A stretch of DNA of 64,000 nt, from the NCBI GenBank assembly GCA_020725885.1, contig DYEA01000008.1, positions 1-64,000 of the forward strand. The letters are read 5' to 3'. The notes beneath the pieces are model-generated. The model was not told the origin of the DNA, searched no databases, and saw only the letters and a program-made list of their open reading frames with translations. This document shows, piece after piece, positions 27,265 through 34,949 of this stretch. The stretch is from Slackia sp. (GTDB taxonomy: Bacteria; Actinomycetota; Coriobacteriia; Anaerosomatales; Anaerosomataceae). Made by a program: the position numbers and the translations under genes. Every line of letters begins with the position of its first letter. Positions within the stretch are counted from its first letter, which is position 1.

Positions 27265-28505
27265 CGCTCCGGCGGGACCACGGGGAACCGGCCGGTTATC
27301 GCGCTTCTGTCGACGCGCCGCTCGCCGGTGAACAGCGTCTTGAGCGGGATGTCCTCCCACAGCCGGTCCATCAGCAGCGGCCACCGGCGCTGGAACGCGA
27401 AGTACCGCTCGCAGTGGTCGCGCGCGTACTCGTTCGCCCGCTTCACGCTGCTGCGAGCGATCTCGAGGTACTTCCCGGGCTCTTTGCCCGCGAGCGCGCG
27501 CAGCACGGCGGTGACCCGGGCCCTCCAGACCACGGACCCCTCGACGAACGGCCCCGGGTACGGCATCAGCGACTCCGGGGTGACTTGCCGCAAGTCGACC
27601 TGCGACTTCGAGAACTCGAGCTTGCGGTGCTCATAGATGAACCGGAACACGTCTTGGCGGAATGCGGCCGCCTCGCTCGGCAGCTTCGGCGGCTGATGGA
27701 TGACCGACCACTCGCCATCCAAGAAGACGTCGCCTCCGTGCATGCGCACGTTGATCACGTAGTCGATGTCCTCTCCGCGCGACACCCACGGGTCGAACGG
27801 CACCGTGCAGTAGAGGTCCCGGTGCAGCGCCAGGCAGCCGCCCATCGCGACGGTGCTCGGCGTGATGCGCGGCGGGCGCGCGACCGCTCCCAGCGCCTCC
27901 GTGAACGCCTCGTCCTGACGCCAGAACATGTCGTACCACGGGGCGTCGCTGGCGAACTGGTAGCGTCCCTGCTCGTCGGTGTAGTAGCCGCTCTTGGCAA
28001 GGACGCGCTTGCCTTTGCCAGTCTGCTCGCCCACGCCTTCCTGCGCACGCACGAGGAACGCCGGGTCGGTGACGACCTGGTCGTCGTCCACGAACACCAC
28101 CAGGTCGCTCCCGAGGGTCGCGGCGACCATGAGGCCCACGTTGCGCACGGCGCCGTAGCTTCCAAGGCTCACGCCGTCGAGCACGTCGGCGAACTCCAGC
28201 TGCTCCATGCGCCTGTGGAGCGATCCCATCTCCGCCGGACCGACGACGAGCGCGTCGAGCTCAGGGAAGTCTGCGAGGATCTCGCGGACGCGGTCCTCTG
28301 CTGCGTGCTCCACGGACTCGTGCGTGGCGGCGACGATGAGCACGACGCGGCCGAGCCCCTCGACGGACTCGAGGGAGCGCAGGCAATCAGGCAGCGTCCC
28401 GTCCTGGTCGATGGGCGTCGGATGGTCGTACTGGAAGGGGCCGTCGTCCGACGCGCGGGGCCGTCGGCGAGTCCAGAACGTAGGGATGATGACGCACGGT
28501 TCCAA
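27261..28505 (-). CDS. Glycosyltransferase-like protein (GT2 fold)
   Basis: This 414-aa protein opens with LEPCVIIPTFWTRRR and contains a nucleotide-sugar fold with VVFVDDDQVVTDPAFL (a DxD-type metal site near residue 140), an AMGGCLALHRDLY acceptor loop and SRGEDIDYVINVRMHGG. No membrane segment is evident. No ATG fits; a TTG at 28505, with GGAAGGTG upstream, gives the natural start just ahead of the conserved PTFWTR stretch. Its stop overlaps the TSUP start. The sugar and acceptor are unknown. The gap to the selenocysteine FrnE-like gene is 79 bp. Confidence 0.78.
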   Translation of the reverse strand: MEPCVIIPTFWTRRRPRASDDGPFQYDHPTPIDQDGTLPDCLRSLESVEGLGRVVLIVAATHESVEHAAEDRVREILADFPELDALVVGPAEMGSLHRRMEQLEFADVLDGVSLGSYGAVRNVGLMVAATLGSDLVVFVDDDQVVTDPAFLVRAQEGVGEQTGKGKRVLAKSGYYTDEQGRYQFASDAPWYDMFWRQDEAFTEALGAVARPPRITPSTVAMGGCLALHRDLYCTVPFDPWVSRGEDIDYVINVRMHGGDVFLDGEWSVIHQPPKLPSEAAAFRQDVFRFIYEHRKLEFSKSQVDLRQVTPESLMPYPGPFVEGSVVWRARVTAVLRALAGKEPGKYLEIARSSVKRANEYARDHCERYFAFQRRWPLLMDRLWEDIPLKTLFTGERRVDRSAITGRFPVVPPER

Positions 28506-28584
28506 CGCCGCACCTTCCGTCTCGTGGCCTCGGTATCGCAGCGGCCTCAATGATACCGCGTGCGGAGCGTCGGCTCGAATGCGC

Positions 28585-29235
28585 TCAGCCGGCTTCTTCG
28601 ATGGTCTCCGGACGCACGAGGCAGCGCTGGACGGCTTCACGGATGACGGCATACGGCCGGGAGCCGATGAGGAGCTCGTTGCAGATGAGCGCAGAGGGCG
28701 TCTCCCGGATACCGAGGTGCAGCGCGATGTGCCGGAACTGGTGCAAGCGCTCGTCGTACCGCCCCGAGTCCCAGACCTCGTCCATCTCGCCGCGGTCGAA
28801 GCCGTGCTTCTCGCCGATGGCAGCCAAGACTTCCCGATCGCCGATGTCGCGGCCGTGCACGAAGTACTCGCGGAAGATGTCGAGGTGCAGCGGCCAGAAG
28901 ACCTCTTCGCCCTTGTCGCGGCCAAGCTCGGCGAGCGCCATCGCGTCGTGCGTCTTGGGTATGAGGTCTGGCAGCACCATCCGCTCCCCCTCTTTGGCAG
29001 CCAGCTCGATCAGCCGCTCCTCGACGCGCTGCGAATGCCCGAGGCCGTCTCGCGACGCCGACAGACCCTCTGGCGGCATGTCCGGCCGGAGCTCGAACGG
29101 GACTCCGACGAGTTCCACCTGCATCTCTTCGCGCAACTTCAGGAACCGGAACTGGTCCACGAAGCAGAACGGTCAAGCGTAGTCGTAGAAGACCAGGATC
29201 CGCGGGACCACTCCGGATGTCGCTCCTTCGCTCAT
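28585..29235 (-). CDS. FrnE/DsbA-family thiol oxidoreductase, selenocysteine-containing (UPFC)
   Basis: Read through an in-frame TGA (29173-29175), this is a 216-aa FrnE-like thioredoxin-fold protein. ATG 29235 gives MSEGATSGVVPRILVFYDYA, then the TGA as residue 21, then PFCFVDQFRF. The TGA falls exactly at the first cysteine of the CPFC active site, making U-P-F-C. The rest has the FrnE pattern: VPFELRPDMPPEG near residue 53, a helical insert, and the cis-proline segment GIRETPSALICNELLIG. A SECIS-like hairpin follows the TGA (29137-29164). No signal peptide is seen, so it acts in the cytoplasm, on thiols, disulfides or isomerisation. It lies 8 bp after amrS. Alternatives are a pseudogene or a base error; family alignment and the hairpin argue against these. 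Confidence 0.85.
29137..29164 (-). promoter_or_regulatory. SECIS-like hairpin for the FrnE-family TGA
   Basis: On the minus strand, eight bases after the TGA, CUUCGUGGACC (29164-29154) pairs with GGUUCCUGAAG (29147-29137) in 10 of 11 positions, including two G-U pairs and one U/C mismatch. The loop is the hexamer AGUUCC. The loop begins 19 nt after the TGA. In bacterial SECIS elements the apical loop lies about 16-37 nt after UGA and carries a GU used by SelB. Both features fit here. Confidence 0.75.
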
Positions 29236-29243
29236 GCCGCTCC

Positions 29244-30254
29244 TCACTCGATCACGCCGAGCGGCTCGCCGCACGCGGCGCACGAGCCGTCGCTTGTCGC
29301 CCGTTTGACGATGCGATACCCGTCCCGCTCGATGGCAACGGCGCCGCACCGCGGACACACGGTGTCTTCGCCTCCTGGCTCAGAGACGTTGCCGAGGTAG
29401 ACGAACTGCAGTCCCTCCTCCTTGCCGATGCCGCGGAACCGGTGCAGGGTCTCGACCGGCGTCGGCGGCAGGTGCGACAGCTCCAGGTACGGGAAGAACC
29501 GCGTCACGTGCCACGGCGTCTTCGGGCCGAGGCTGTCCCGGATCCAGCGGGCGATGCTCCTCGCGGTTTCCTCTGAGTCGTTGACGGACGGGATCACGTT
29601 CGTGACGACCTCGACGTGCATCCCCCAGCGCTCCTTCGCCCTGACGGCGCCTTCGAGCACCGGGCGTAACGAGCGCACCTTGCAAAGACGCCTGTAGGTC
29701 TCGTCGTCGAAACCCTTCACGTCGACGCGCCACACGTCGATGACAGGGCCGAGGTAGTCGAGCCCCGCCTCCGTGACGTGGCCGTTGGTCACCATGACGG
29801 TGTAGACGCCTGCATCACGCGCCAGCGACGCGGTGTCGCGCACGAACTCGGCCCAGATCACCGGCTCGTTGTACGTGAACGCGATCCCCTCGCAGGACTC
29901 GGCGCGGGCTATCGCGATCACGTCCGCCGGCTCGATCCGCCTGACGCCCCCGTCTTCGAGCTTCGCGCGGCTGATCGACCAGTTCTGGCAGTGGAGGCAC
30001 CGCATGGTGCACCCGACGCTGCCGAGCGACAGGGCGCGCGTCCCCGGCTTGTAGTGGAAGACCGGCTTCTTCTCGATGGGGTCGACGGCGATCGAGGACA
30101 CGGCGCCGTAGCTTTCCGCGACGAGCCGTCCATCCCGGTTGCGCCGGACGCCGCAGATGCCAGCCCCGCCGTCGGCGATGCGGCAGCCGTGGGGGCACAA
30201 GAGGCAACGCACGCCGCCGCCTTCGGCGGGTTCCCAAAGGTCGGCCTCGCGCAT
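29244..30254 (-). CDS. amrS: AmmeMemoRadiSam system radical SAM enzyme
   Basis: This 336-aa protein belongs to the AmmeMemoRadiSam family, related to glycyl-radical activating enzymes. It has N-terminal cysteines (CLLCPHGCRI ... GICGVR), then the radical SAM site CTMRCLHC near residues 82-89, AFTYNEPVIW and the C-terminal zinc-ribbon-like CPRCG ... CAACG. The AmmeMemo partner proteins are not in this window, so it is separated from its usual cluster or the partners lie elsewhere. RBS AGGAGG precedes ATG 30254. It lies between the hydrogenase-like GGDEF gene (11 bp) and the selenocysteine FrnE gene (8 bp). The reaction in this organism is unknown. Confidence 0.9.
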   Translation of the reverse strand: MREADLWEPAEGGGVRCLLCPHGCRIADGGAGICGVRRNRDGRLVAESYGAVSSIAVDPIEKKPVFHYKPGTRALSLGSVGCTMRCLHCQNWSISRAKLEDGGVRRIEPADVIAIARAESCEGIAFTYNEPVIWAEFVRDTASLARDAGVYTVMVTNGHVTEAGLDYLGPVIDVWRVDVKGFDDETYRRLCKVRSLRPVLEGAVRAKERWGMHVEVVTNVIPSVNDSEETARSIARWIRDSLGPKTPWHVTRFFPYLELSHLPPTPVETLHRFRGIGKEEGLQFVYLGNVSEPGGEDTVCPRCGAVAIERDGYRIVKRATSDGSCAACGEPLGVIE

Positions 30255-30265
30255 GCCGCTGCCTC

Positions 30266-32077
30266 CTACCCAGACGGAGCGATCCGCGTCCGGTCAGGCC
30301 CCTCGAGAATCGCCGCCTTCAGCGCCTGCTCGGCAGCCTCCACGAGGTCGTCGCCCTCGATCGTGCCGCTGTGCGCCGCAGCGATGCCGGCGCACGCGGT
30401 CAACCGGACGTCACCTGTATACCCGTCCGCCTCGAAACTCCGCTCCCGTATGAGCGTCCGCAGCTTCTCCGCCACCGCGAACGCAGCAGTCTTCCCCACG
30501 CCGGGCAACAGCACGGCGAACTGGTCTCCCCGCACGCGCGCGACCATGTCCGTCGAGCGCACGTTCTGCGCGAGCAGCTCCGCGAGCTGCCGCAAGACGG
30601 CGTCTCCCCCGCGCTCGCCGACCAGGTCGTTGACAGCCCCGAACCCGTCGACGTCGAGCAGCACGAGCGACAGCGGCGTGCCGTACCGGGCGAACCGCGC
30701 GACCTCGAGCGCGACCCGCTCGTCGAACGCCCGAGCGTTCCACACGCCGGTGCCCTCGTCCACGGTCACGAGCGCGCTGACCGCCTCTTCCGCGCTGCGG
30801 AGGCGCCGCCGTTGCAGCGGGAAGCACATCTCCCAGCTGGACTCTCCTCGGAAGATGGCCTCGGCGTGCTCGACGCACGTCGGGTAGCCGCACGCGCCGC
30901 AGTCGGGCGTCTCCGCTCGCGAGGCGAAGCCCGCTTCCGCGAGCAGCGCGTCCACGACGGCGGGCGACGGACGCGGCACGTGCACCGGCGAGGGCCGGAA
31001 GGAGCGGACGAGGTCGACCTTGGGCAGCACTTCCACGAGCGTCTTCGTGCTCACCGTCGCCACGCCGACAGCGTTTCGCGATGCGCGGTCGACGTTGCGC
31101 TTGGCGAACAGCGACATGCCCGGGTTGACCGCCGGCCCGTCGATGCAGCCTTCGCAGTTGAGAGCGTCGATCAAGGTCGGCGCCGTGTCTCCTGCCGCGA
31201 TGGCGCGCAACAGCCGGTCGAGGACCGGAAGGCCCCTGACGACCTGCACCTCGCCGTCTCCGGGGAAGCAGCCGTCGATCGTCTCGCGCGGGAAGCCGTC
31301 GGTGAGCGACACCTCTTTGAGGATCCTGGGGCGGGCCGTCGGGGTGACCTGCGACACGCCGCGCTGAACGCTCCGCTCGGTCTCGGCGATCATCCGCTTG
31401 AGCTCGGTGAAGTCGATCGCCGCGTCGATGGCGCCTCCGAACTCCTCGTCGTAGACCTCGTCCTTGCGCGCGTAGCACGGGCTGACGTACACGATCGCGA
31501 CGTCGTCGCCGTACAGAGACCGGATCAGGCGAGCCTGCGCCACGTACGGAGGCACGATGGGAGCGAGCGCGGGAGCCAACGCCGGATGGTACTTCCGCAC
31601 GAATTCGACGACCACCGGGCACGTCGACCGGATGAGGAACAGCGACGCCTCTCGGGCATACGCCCGCTGATACTCCATCGCGACGATCTCTTCTCCGAGC
31701 GCCGCGGTCTCGACCGACGCGAAACCGAGCCCGGCGAGCGCCCGCTCGACCGCGAGCGGGGTCATCGGGTGCATGGCTGCGATGAACTCGCTGGCGAGAA
31801 GCGCCACGACCGTGCGCCGGCTGGCCAGCAAGTCCCAGACCGCCGGGGTGTCGTCTCGGACCTGGTGGGCGGCCGCTCCGCACTCGCCGACGCACAGCCC
31901 GCACGCCACGCACTTCTCTTGGATCACTTCCGAACGGCCGTCGACGACACGGATCGCACGCACCGGGCAGACCCGCACGCAGCCCCAGCACTCGGTGCAC
32001 GTCGCCTTCCGGTGGCCGATGAGCGGCTGGCGCTCAGCCGCCTCGCTCACCGCGGTCCCGTCCGACTCCCCTCGCAC
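30266..32077 (-). CDS. Ferredoxin-[FeFe]-hydrogenase-like sensor fused to a GGDEF domain
   Basis: This 603-aa protein joins four modules. Residues 24-70 are a 2x[4Fe-4S] ferredoxin (CTECWGCVRVCP, CVACGLCVGECG). Residues 80-370 are an [FeFe]-hydrogenase large-subunit-like domain with cysteines at the three H-cluster loops: RSTCP near 152, SPCYARKDE near 202 and NCEGC near 308. Around residue 390 is CGACGYPTC, an extra Fe-S motif. Residues 435-600 are a GGDEF domain with RGDQF at the signature site near 517. The fusion suggests a cytoplasmic redox or H2 sensor controlling cyclic-di-GMP. The loops differ from catalytic hydrogenase (no TSCCPxW), so sensing is more likely than H2 turnover. GTG 32077 is preferred; a second GTG lies 27 bases downstream. 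Confidence 0.85.
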   Translation of the reverse strand: MRGESDGTAVSEAAERQPLIGHRKATCTECWGCVRVCPVRAIRVVDGRSEVIQEKCVACGLCVGECGAAAHQVRDDTPAVWDLLASRRTVVALLASEFIAAMHPMTPLAVERALAGLGFASVETAALGEEIVAMEYQRAYAREASLFLIRSTCPVVVEFVRKYHPALAPALAPIVPPYVAQARLIRSLYGDDVAIVYVSPCYARKDEVYDEEFGGAIDAAIDFTELKRMIAETERSVQRGVSQVTPTARPRILKEVSLTDGFPRETIDGCFPGDGEVQVVRGLPVLDRLLRAIAAGDTAPTLIDALNCEGCIDGPAVNPGMSLFAKRNVDRASRNAVGVATVSTKTLVEVLPKVDLVRSFRPSPVHVPRPSPAVVDALLAEAGFASRAETPDCGACGYPTCVEHAEAIFRGESSWEMCFPLQRRRLRSAEEAVSALVTVDEGTGVWNARAFDERVALEVARFARYGTPLSLVLLDVDGFGAVNDLVGERGGDAVLRQLAELLAQNVRSTDMVARVRGDQFAVLLPGVGKTAAFAVAEKLRTLIRERSFEADGYTGDVRLTACAGIAAAHSGTIEGDDLVEAAEQALKAAILEGPDRTRIAPSG

Positions 32078-32099
32078 TTCGCCCCCTCACGCACCTCGT

Positions 32100-32717
32100 C
32101 TATCGTTCCACGATACGCGCCGCGCCGGACAGCCGCAACGCGAGCGCCAGCAGGCCGCCGATGACGTAGACGGCCACGAGCTCGCCTGCCCCGACGGTGA
32201 CGACGCCGAACGCGTACATCCACAGCCACGAGTCCGCGATGCGGACGCCGAGCACCGTTTGGTCGTACAGGCCGGTTGCGGCCAGCACGATCGGGAGGTA
32301 CGCGGCCACGATGAACGCGTTCGCGACGACGGGCCCGAGCAGCGCGATCGCTGGACGGCGCCGAAGGCGGTACGTCCACACGGCGCCGAGGAAGGTCGCA
32401 AGGGACCCGAACACCACGTCCAGCAGCGCCGTCGGGCCGAACTGGGCGACCATCGCTCCGTTCGCCACCGCGCACCCGATCGTCAAGCCGGGGATCGCGG
32501 CGGGAGTGAACAGCGCCAAGACCGTGAGCGCCTCGGACACGCGCAGCTGGATCGGGCCGTAGGTGAGCGGGTTCTGGATGACCGGGATCGTCGCGACCGC
32601 GTACAGGGCAGCGATGAGGCCCGCCTGCGTCACGTAGCGGGACCGCCGCCTGCTCGTAGCAAGCAGTCCGCGCACGTCCTCGGCGCCGTCCGGCTCCCGG
32701 CGCTTCCCCGTCCTCAC
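32100..32717 (-). CDS. queT: QueT-family ECF substrate-binding membrane protein
   Basis: This 205-aa membrane protein has about six hydrophobic segments and the QueT pattern (AGLIAALYAVATIPV, GPIQLRVSEALTVLALFTPAAIPGLTIGC). QueT proteins are S components of ECF importers for queuosine precursors, working with a shared EcfA/EcfT module. The GTG at 32717 overlaps the stop of the upstream histidine kinase (GTGA) and has AAGGGGG upstream. The kinase pair may control it, but the overlap may be chance packing. Substrate assignment is by family pattern. Confidence 0.78.
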   Translation of the reverse strand: MRTGKRREPDGAEDVRGLLATSRRRSRYVTQAGLIAALYAVATIPVIQNPLTYGPIQLRVSEALTVLALFTPAAIPGLTIGCAVANGAMVAQFGPTALLDVVFGSLATFLGAVWTYRLRRRPAIALLGPVVANAFIVAAYLPIVLAATGLYDQTVLGVRIADSWLWMYAFGVVTVGAGELVAVYVIGGLLALALRLSGAARIVER

Positions 32718-34234
32718 TCGCTCGCCCCCTTCGCTTTGTTCCGCGGCAGCGAGATGATGAAGGTCGTTCCCGAGCCGAGCTTGCTGCGCGCCCATATCAT
32801 GCCGCCGCTCGCGTCCACGATGTGCTTCGCGATGGACAGACCGAGCCCGAACCCGCCCGTCTCCTTGGAGCGGGATGCGTCGCTCCGGTAGAAGCGCTCG
32901 AAGATGTTGGGCAGGTCCTCTTCGGGGATCCCGATGCCCGTGTCGCTCACTTCTACGACGATCCGGTCCTTGTGGCGCCGCGTGCTGACTTGCACCCTCC
33001 CGCCGGCCGGCGTGTACTTGCAGGCGTTGTCGACGATGATCCCGAGCGCCTCTTCGATGCGGTCCGGGTCTCCCCACAGCGTCAGCGGCCCTTCGTCGGG
33101 GCCCGCGAACTCGAGGTTCTTGTCCATGTACCGCGTGGCGGCGTTCGCCAGCACCTCGCGGGCCACTGCGTTGATGTCGTACCGAACGTGCTTGAACTCC
33201 AAGATCTCTTCGCTCCGGATCATCGCGAGCAGGTCTGCGCACAGCTTGGCCATGCGGCGGGACTCGCGGTCGATGGCAGCGATGGCTTCCTCACGCATCT
33301 CCGGGTCTCCGGCGCCCCACGCTCGCAAGATGTTGACGTAGCCGCGTATGCCGGCGACCGGCGTGGCGAGCTCGTGCGAAGCGTCCGCCACGAACCGCGT
33401 CTGGGCGTCTGCCCGCTTCTTGAGCCGGTCGATGAGCGCGTTGAGCGAGCGTGCGAGATCCGAGATCTCGTGCTCGCCGCTCTCTGGCAGCCGCACGTCC
33501 AGCTGGCCAGCGTCGATGGAGTCCGCGGCCCGCCGGATCTCCTCTACGAGCGACAGCACCCAGCCCATCACGATCTGCATCATCAGCACTGCCAGCACGA
33601 GCGCGAACGCCCCCACCGCGATCATCGGCTGGCGCGCGTCGTCGAGCACGCGTTCCTCGCGCACCGGGTCGTACGCCACCTCAAGCACTGCGAAACCGCC
33701 AGACGGCATCTCGACCGGCACGTACGCGACGTGGGTCGCGAGGTCGGCCTTCGTCAGGAAGCCCGCCAAGAAGCCTCGCTCGCCGACCGACTCCAGCACG
33801 GCGCGGCCCTCGGACCCGGCCCTTGCGGCCGCTTCCGGGACCCTCGGCGCACCAGCCGGCGGTGATTCAGGCCACACCCGGCGCAGCTCGCTGCGCGAGC
33901 CTTCGGAGACCCAAACCGAAAGCTCAGCGCCCTCGACCGTCTGGACGGCCGGCTCTAGCACCGCGGGGAGGCGTTCCTGCACTGTCTGCGTCATAGCCGC
34001 CGCTGCAGCCGTCCCAGGTATGGGAGCATCGCCCGAATCGCGCACGACGTCTGCGACGACGCGCCGCGCTATCTCGGCCGTCGAGTCTGACAGGTGCGAC
34101 GCCGTCGCCTCCGCTGAGTCGGCCATGCTTCCCGCCATGACGAAGTACGTCACGAGCGTGACGCTTCCCACGAGCAGCGCCGCGAAGACGCAGGCAAGGT
34201 ACAGGACGCGGGCCCGTATCGACTTCAGACGCAT
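32714..34234 (-). CDS. HAMP sensor histidine kinase
   Basis: This 506-aa membrane kinase has one helix at residues 12-34, an outside sensing region of about 165 residues, a second helix near 205-230, HAMP (about 230-285), HisKA with phospho-acceptor His in DASHELATPVAGIRG near residue 300, and an HATPase domain. The HATPase has N-box VDNACKYTPAGG, G1 VSDTGIGIPEEDL and FGLGLSIAKHIVDASGG. It begins immediately after the stop of the OmpR-type regulator, so it pairs with it. The signal sensed is unknown. Confidence 0.95.
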   Translation of the reverse strand: MRLKSIRARVLYLACVFAALLVGSVTLVTYFVMAGSMADSAEATASHLSDSTAEIARRVVADVVRDSGDAPIPGTAAAAAMTQTVQERLPAVLEPAVQTVEGAELSVWVSEGSRSELRRVWPESPPAGAPRVPEAAARAGSEGRAVLESVGERGFLAGFLTKADLATHVAYVPVEMPSGGFAVLEVAYDPVREERVLDDARQPMIAVGAFALVLAVLMMQIVMGWVLSLVEEIRRAADSIDAGQLDVRLPESGEHEISDLARSLNALIDRLKKRADAQTRFVADASHELATPVAGIRGYVNILRAWGAGDPEMREEAIAAIDRESRRMAKLCADLLAMIRSEEILEFKHVRYDINAVAREVLANAATRYMDKNLEFAGPDEGPLTLWGDPDRIEEALGIIVDNACKYTPAGGRVQVSTRRHKDRIVVEVSDTGIGIPEEDLPNIFERFYRSDASRSKETGGFGLGLSIAKHIVDASGGMIWARSKLGSGTTFIISLPRNKAKGASE

Positions 34235-34912
34235 CTATCCCCGTGCGAAGAAATAGCCCACGCCGCGAATCGTCTGGATGATCTTCGCTTCCTTGTCGCG
34301 GATCTTCGTGCGCAGATGGCACACGAACACCTCGATGACGTTGCTCTCGGAGAGCGGCTGACCTCCCCAGACCGCCTCGAAGATCTCGTCCCGCGAGACG
34401 ACTCTGCCCGCGTTGGCCACGAGGTAGGCCAACAGGTCGAACTCCTTGCCCGTGAGGTTGAGCGGCTCTCCATGGAGCGTCGCCTGACGCTTCTCGAGGT
34501 CGATGGCGACGCCGGACGCCTCGTAGCGCGAATCCTGACGCGACTTCGTACGCTTGAGCAGCGCGCGGACCCTCGAGAGCAGCTCCGGGATCTCGAAGGG
34601 CTTGCGCAGGTAGTCGTCTGCCCCGGCCTCGAAGCCGAGCACCACGTCGTGCGTCTCGGCCCGCGCAGTCAGCATCAGGATCGGAACGTCCATGCCCTTC
34701 TTGCGGATGAAGCGGGCCACGTCCAACCCGTCCACCCCGGGCAGCATGAGGTCCAGGATGACGAGGTCCACGTCGCGCTCCGCCAGCATGTCCATCGCAG
34801 TCGACCCCTCGCTCGCTCGCAGGACTTCGTAGCCCGCGTGCTCGAGCTCGAGCTGCACGAACCGGGCGATCGTCTGGTCATCCTCGACGATCAGGATGGT
34901 GGCTTCTGCCAT
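34235..34912 (-). CDS. OmpR-family response regulator
   Basis: This 225-aa regulator has a receiver domain (residues 5-118, phospho-acceptor in LVILDLMLPG near residue 52, Lys in YLRKPFE) and a winged-helix trans_reg_C domain (about 130-223, LTGKEFDLLAYLVAN ... VFVCHLRTKIRDKE ... IRGVGYFF). The ATG has AGGAGGAGT upstream. It opens the 12-gene run and follows asd by 37 bp. It is transcribed together with its cognate kinase. Confidence 0.96.
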   Translation of the reverse strand: MAEATILIVEDDQTIARFVQLELEHAGYEVLRASEGSTAMDMLAERDVDLVILDLMLPGVDGLDVARFIRKKGMDVPILMLTARAETHDVVLGFEAGADDYLRKPFEIPELLSRVRALLKRTKSRQDSRYEASGVAIDLEKRQATLHGEPLNLTGKEFDLLAYLVANAGRVVSRDEIFEAVWGGQPLSESNVIEVFVCHLRTKIRDKEAKIIQTIRGVGYFFARG

Positions 34913-34949
34913 GGACTCCTCCTCGCACAGCCGTGCTGCTAGCGCAATA

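Noticed and set aside
29173-29175. The TGA in the FrnE-like gene as a nonsense mutation or pseudogene
   Set aside because: Its position at the first active-site Cys, the intact downstream frame, the hairpin and a second such case at 59.1 kb favour selenocysteine.
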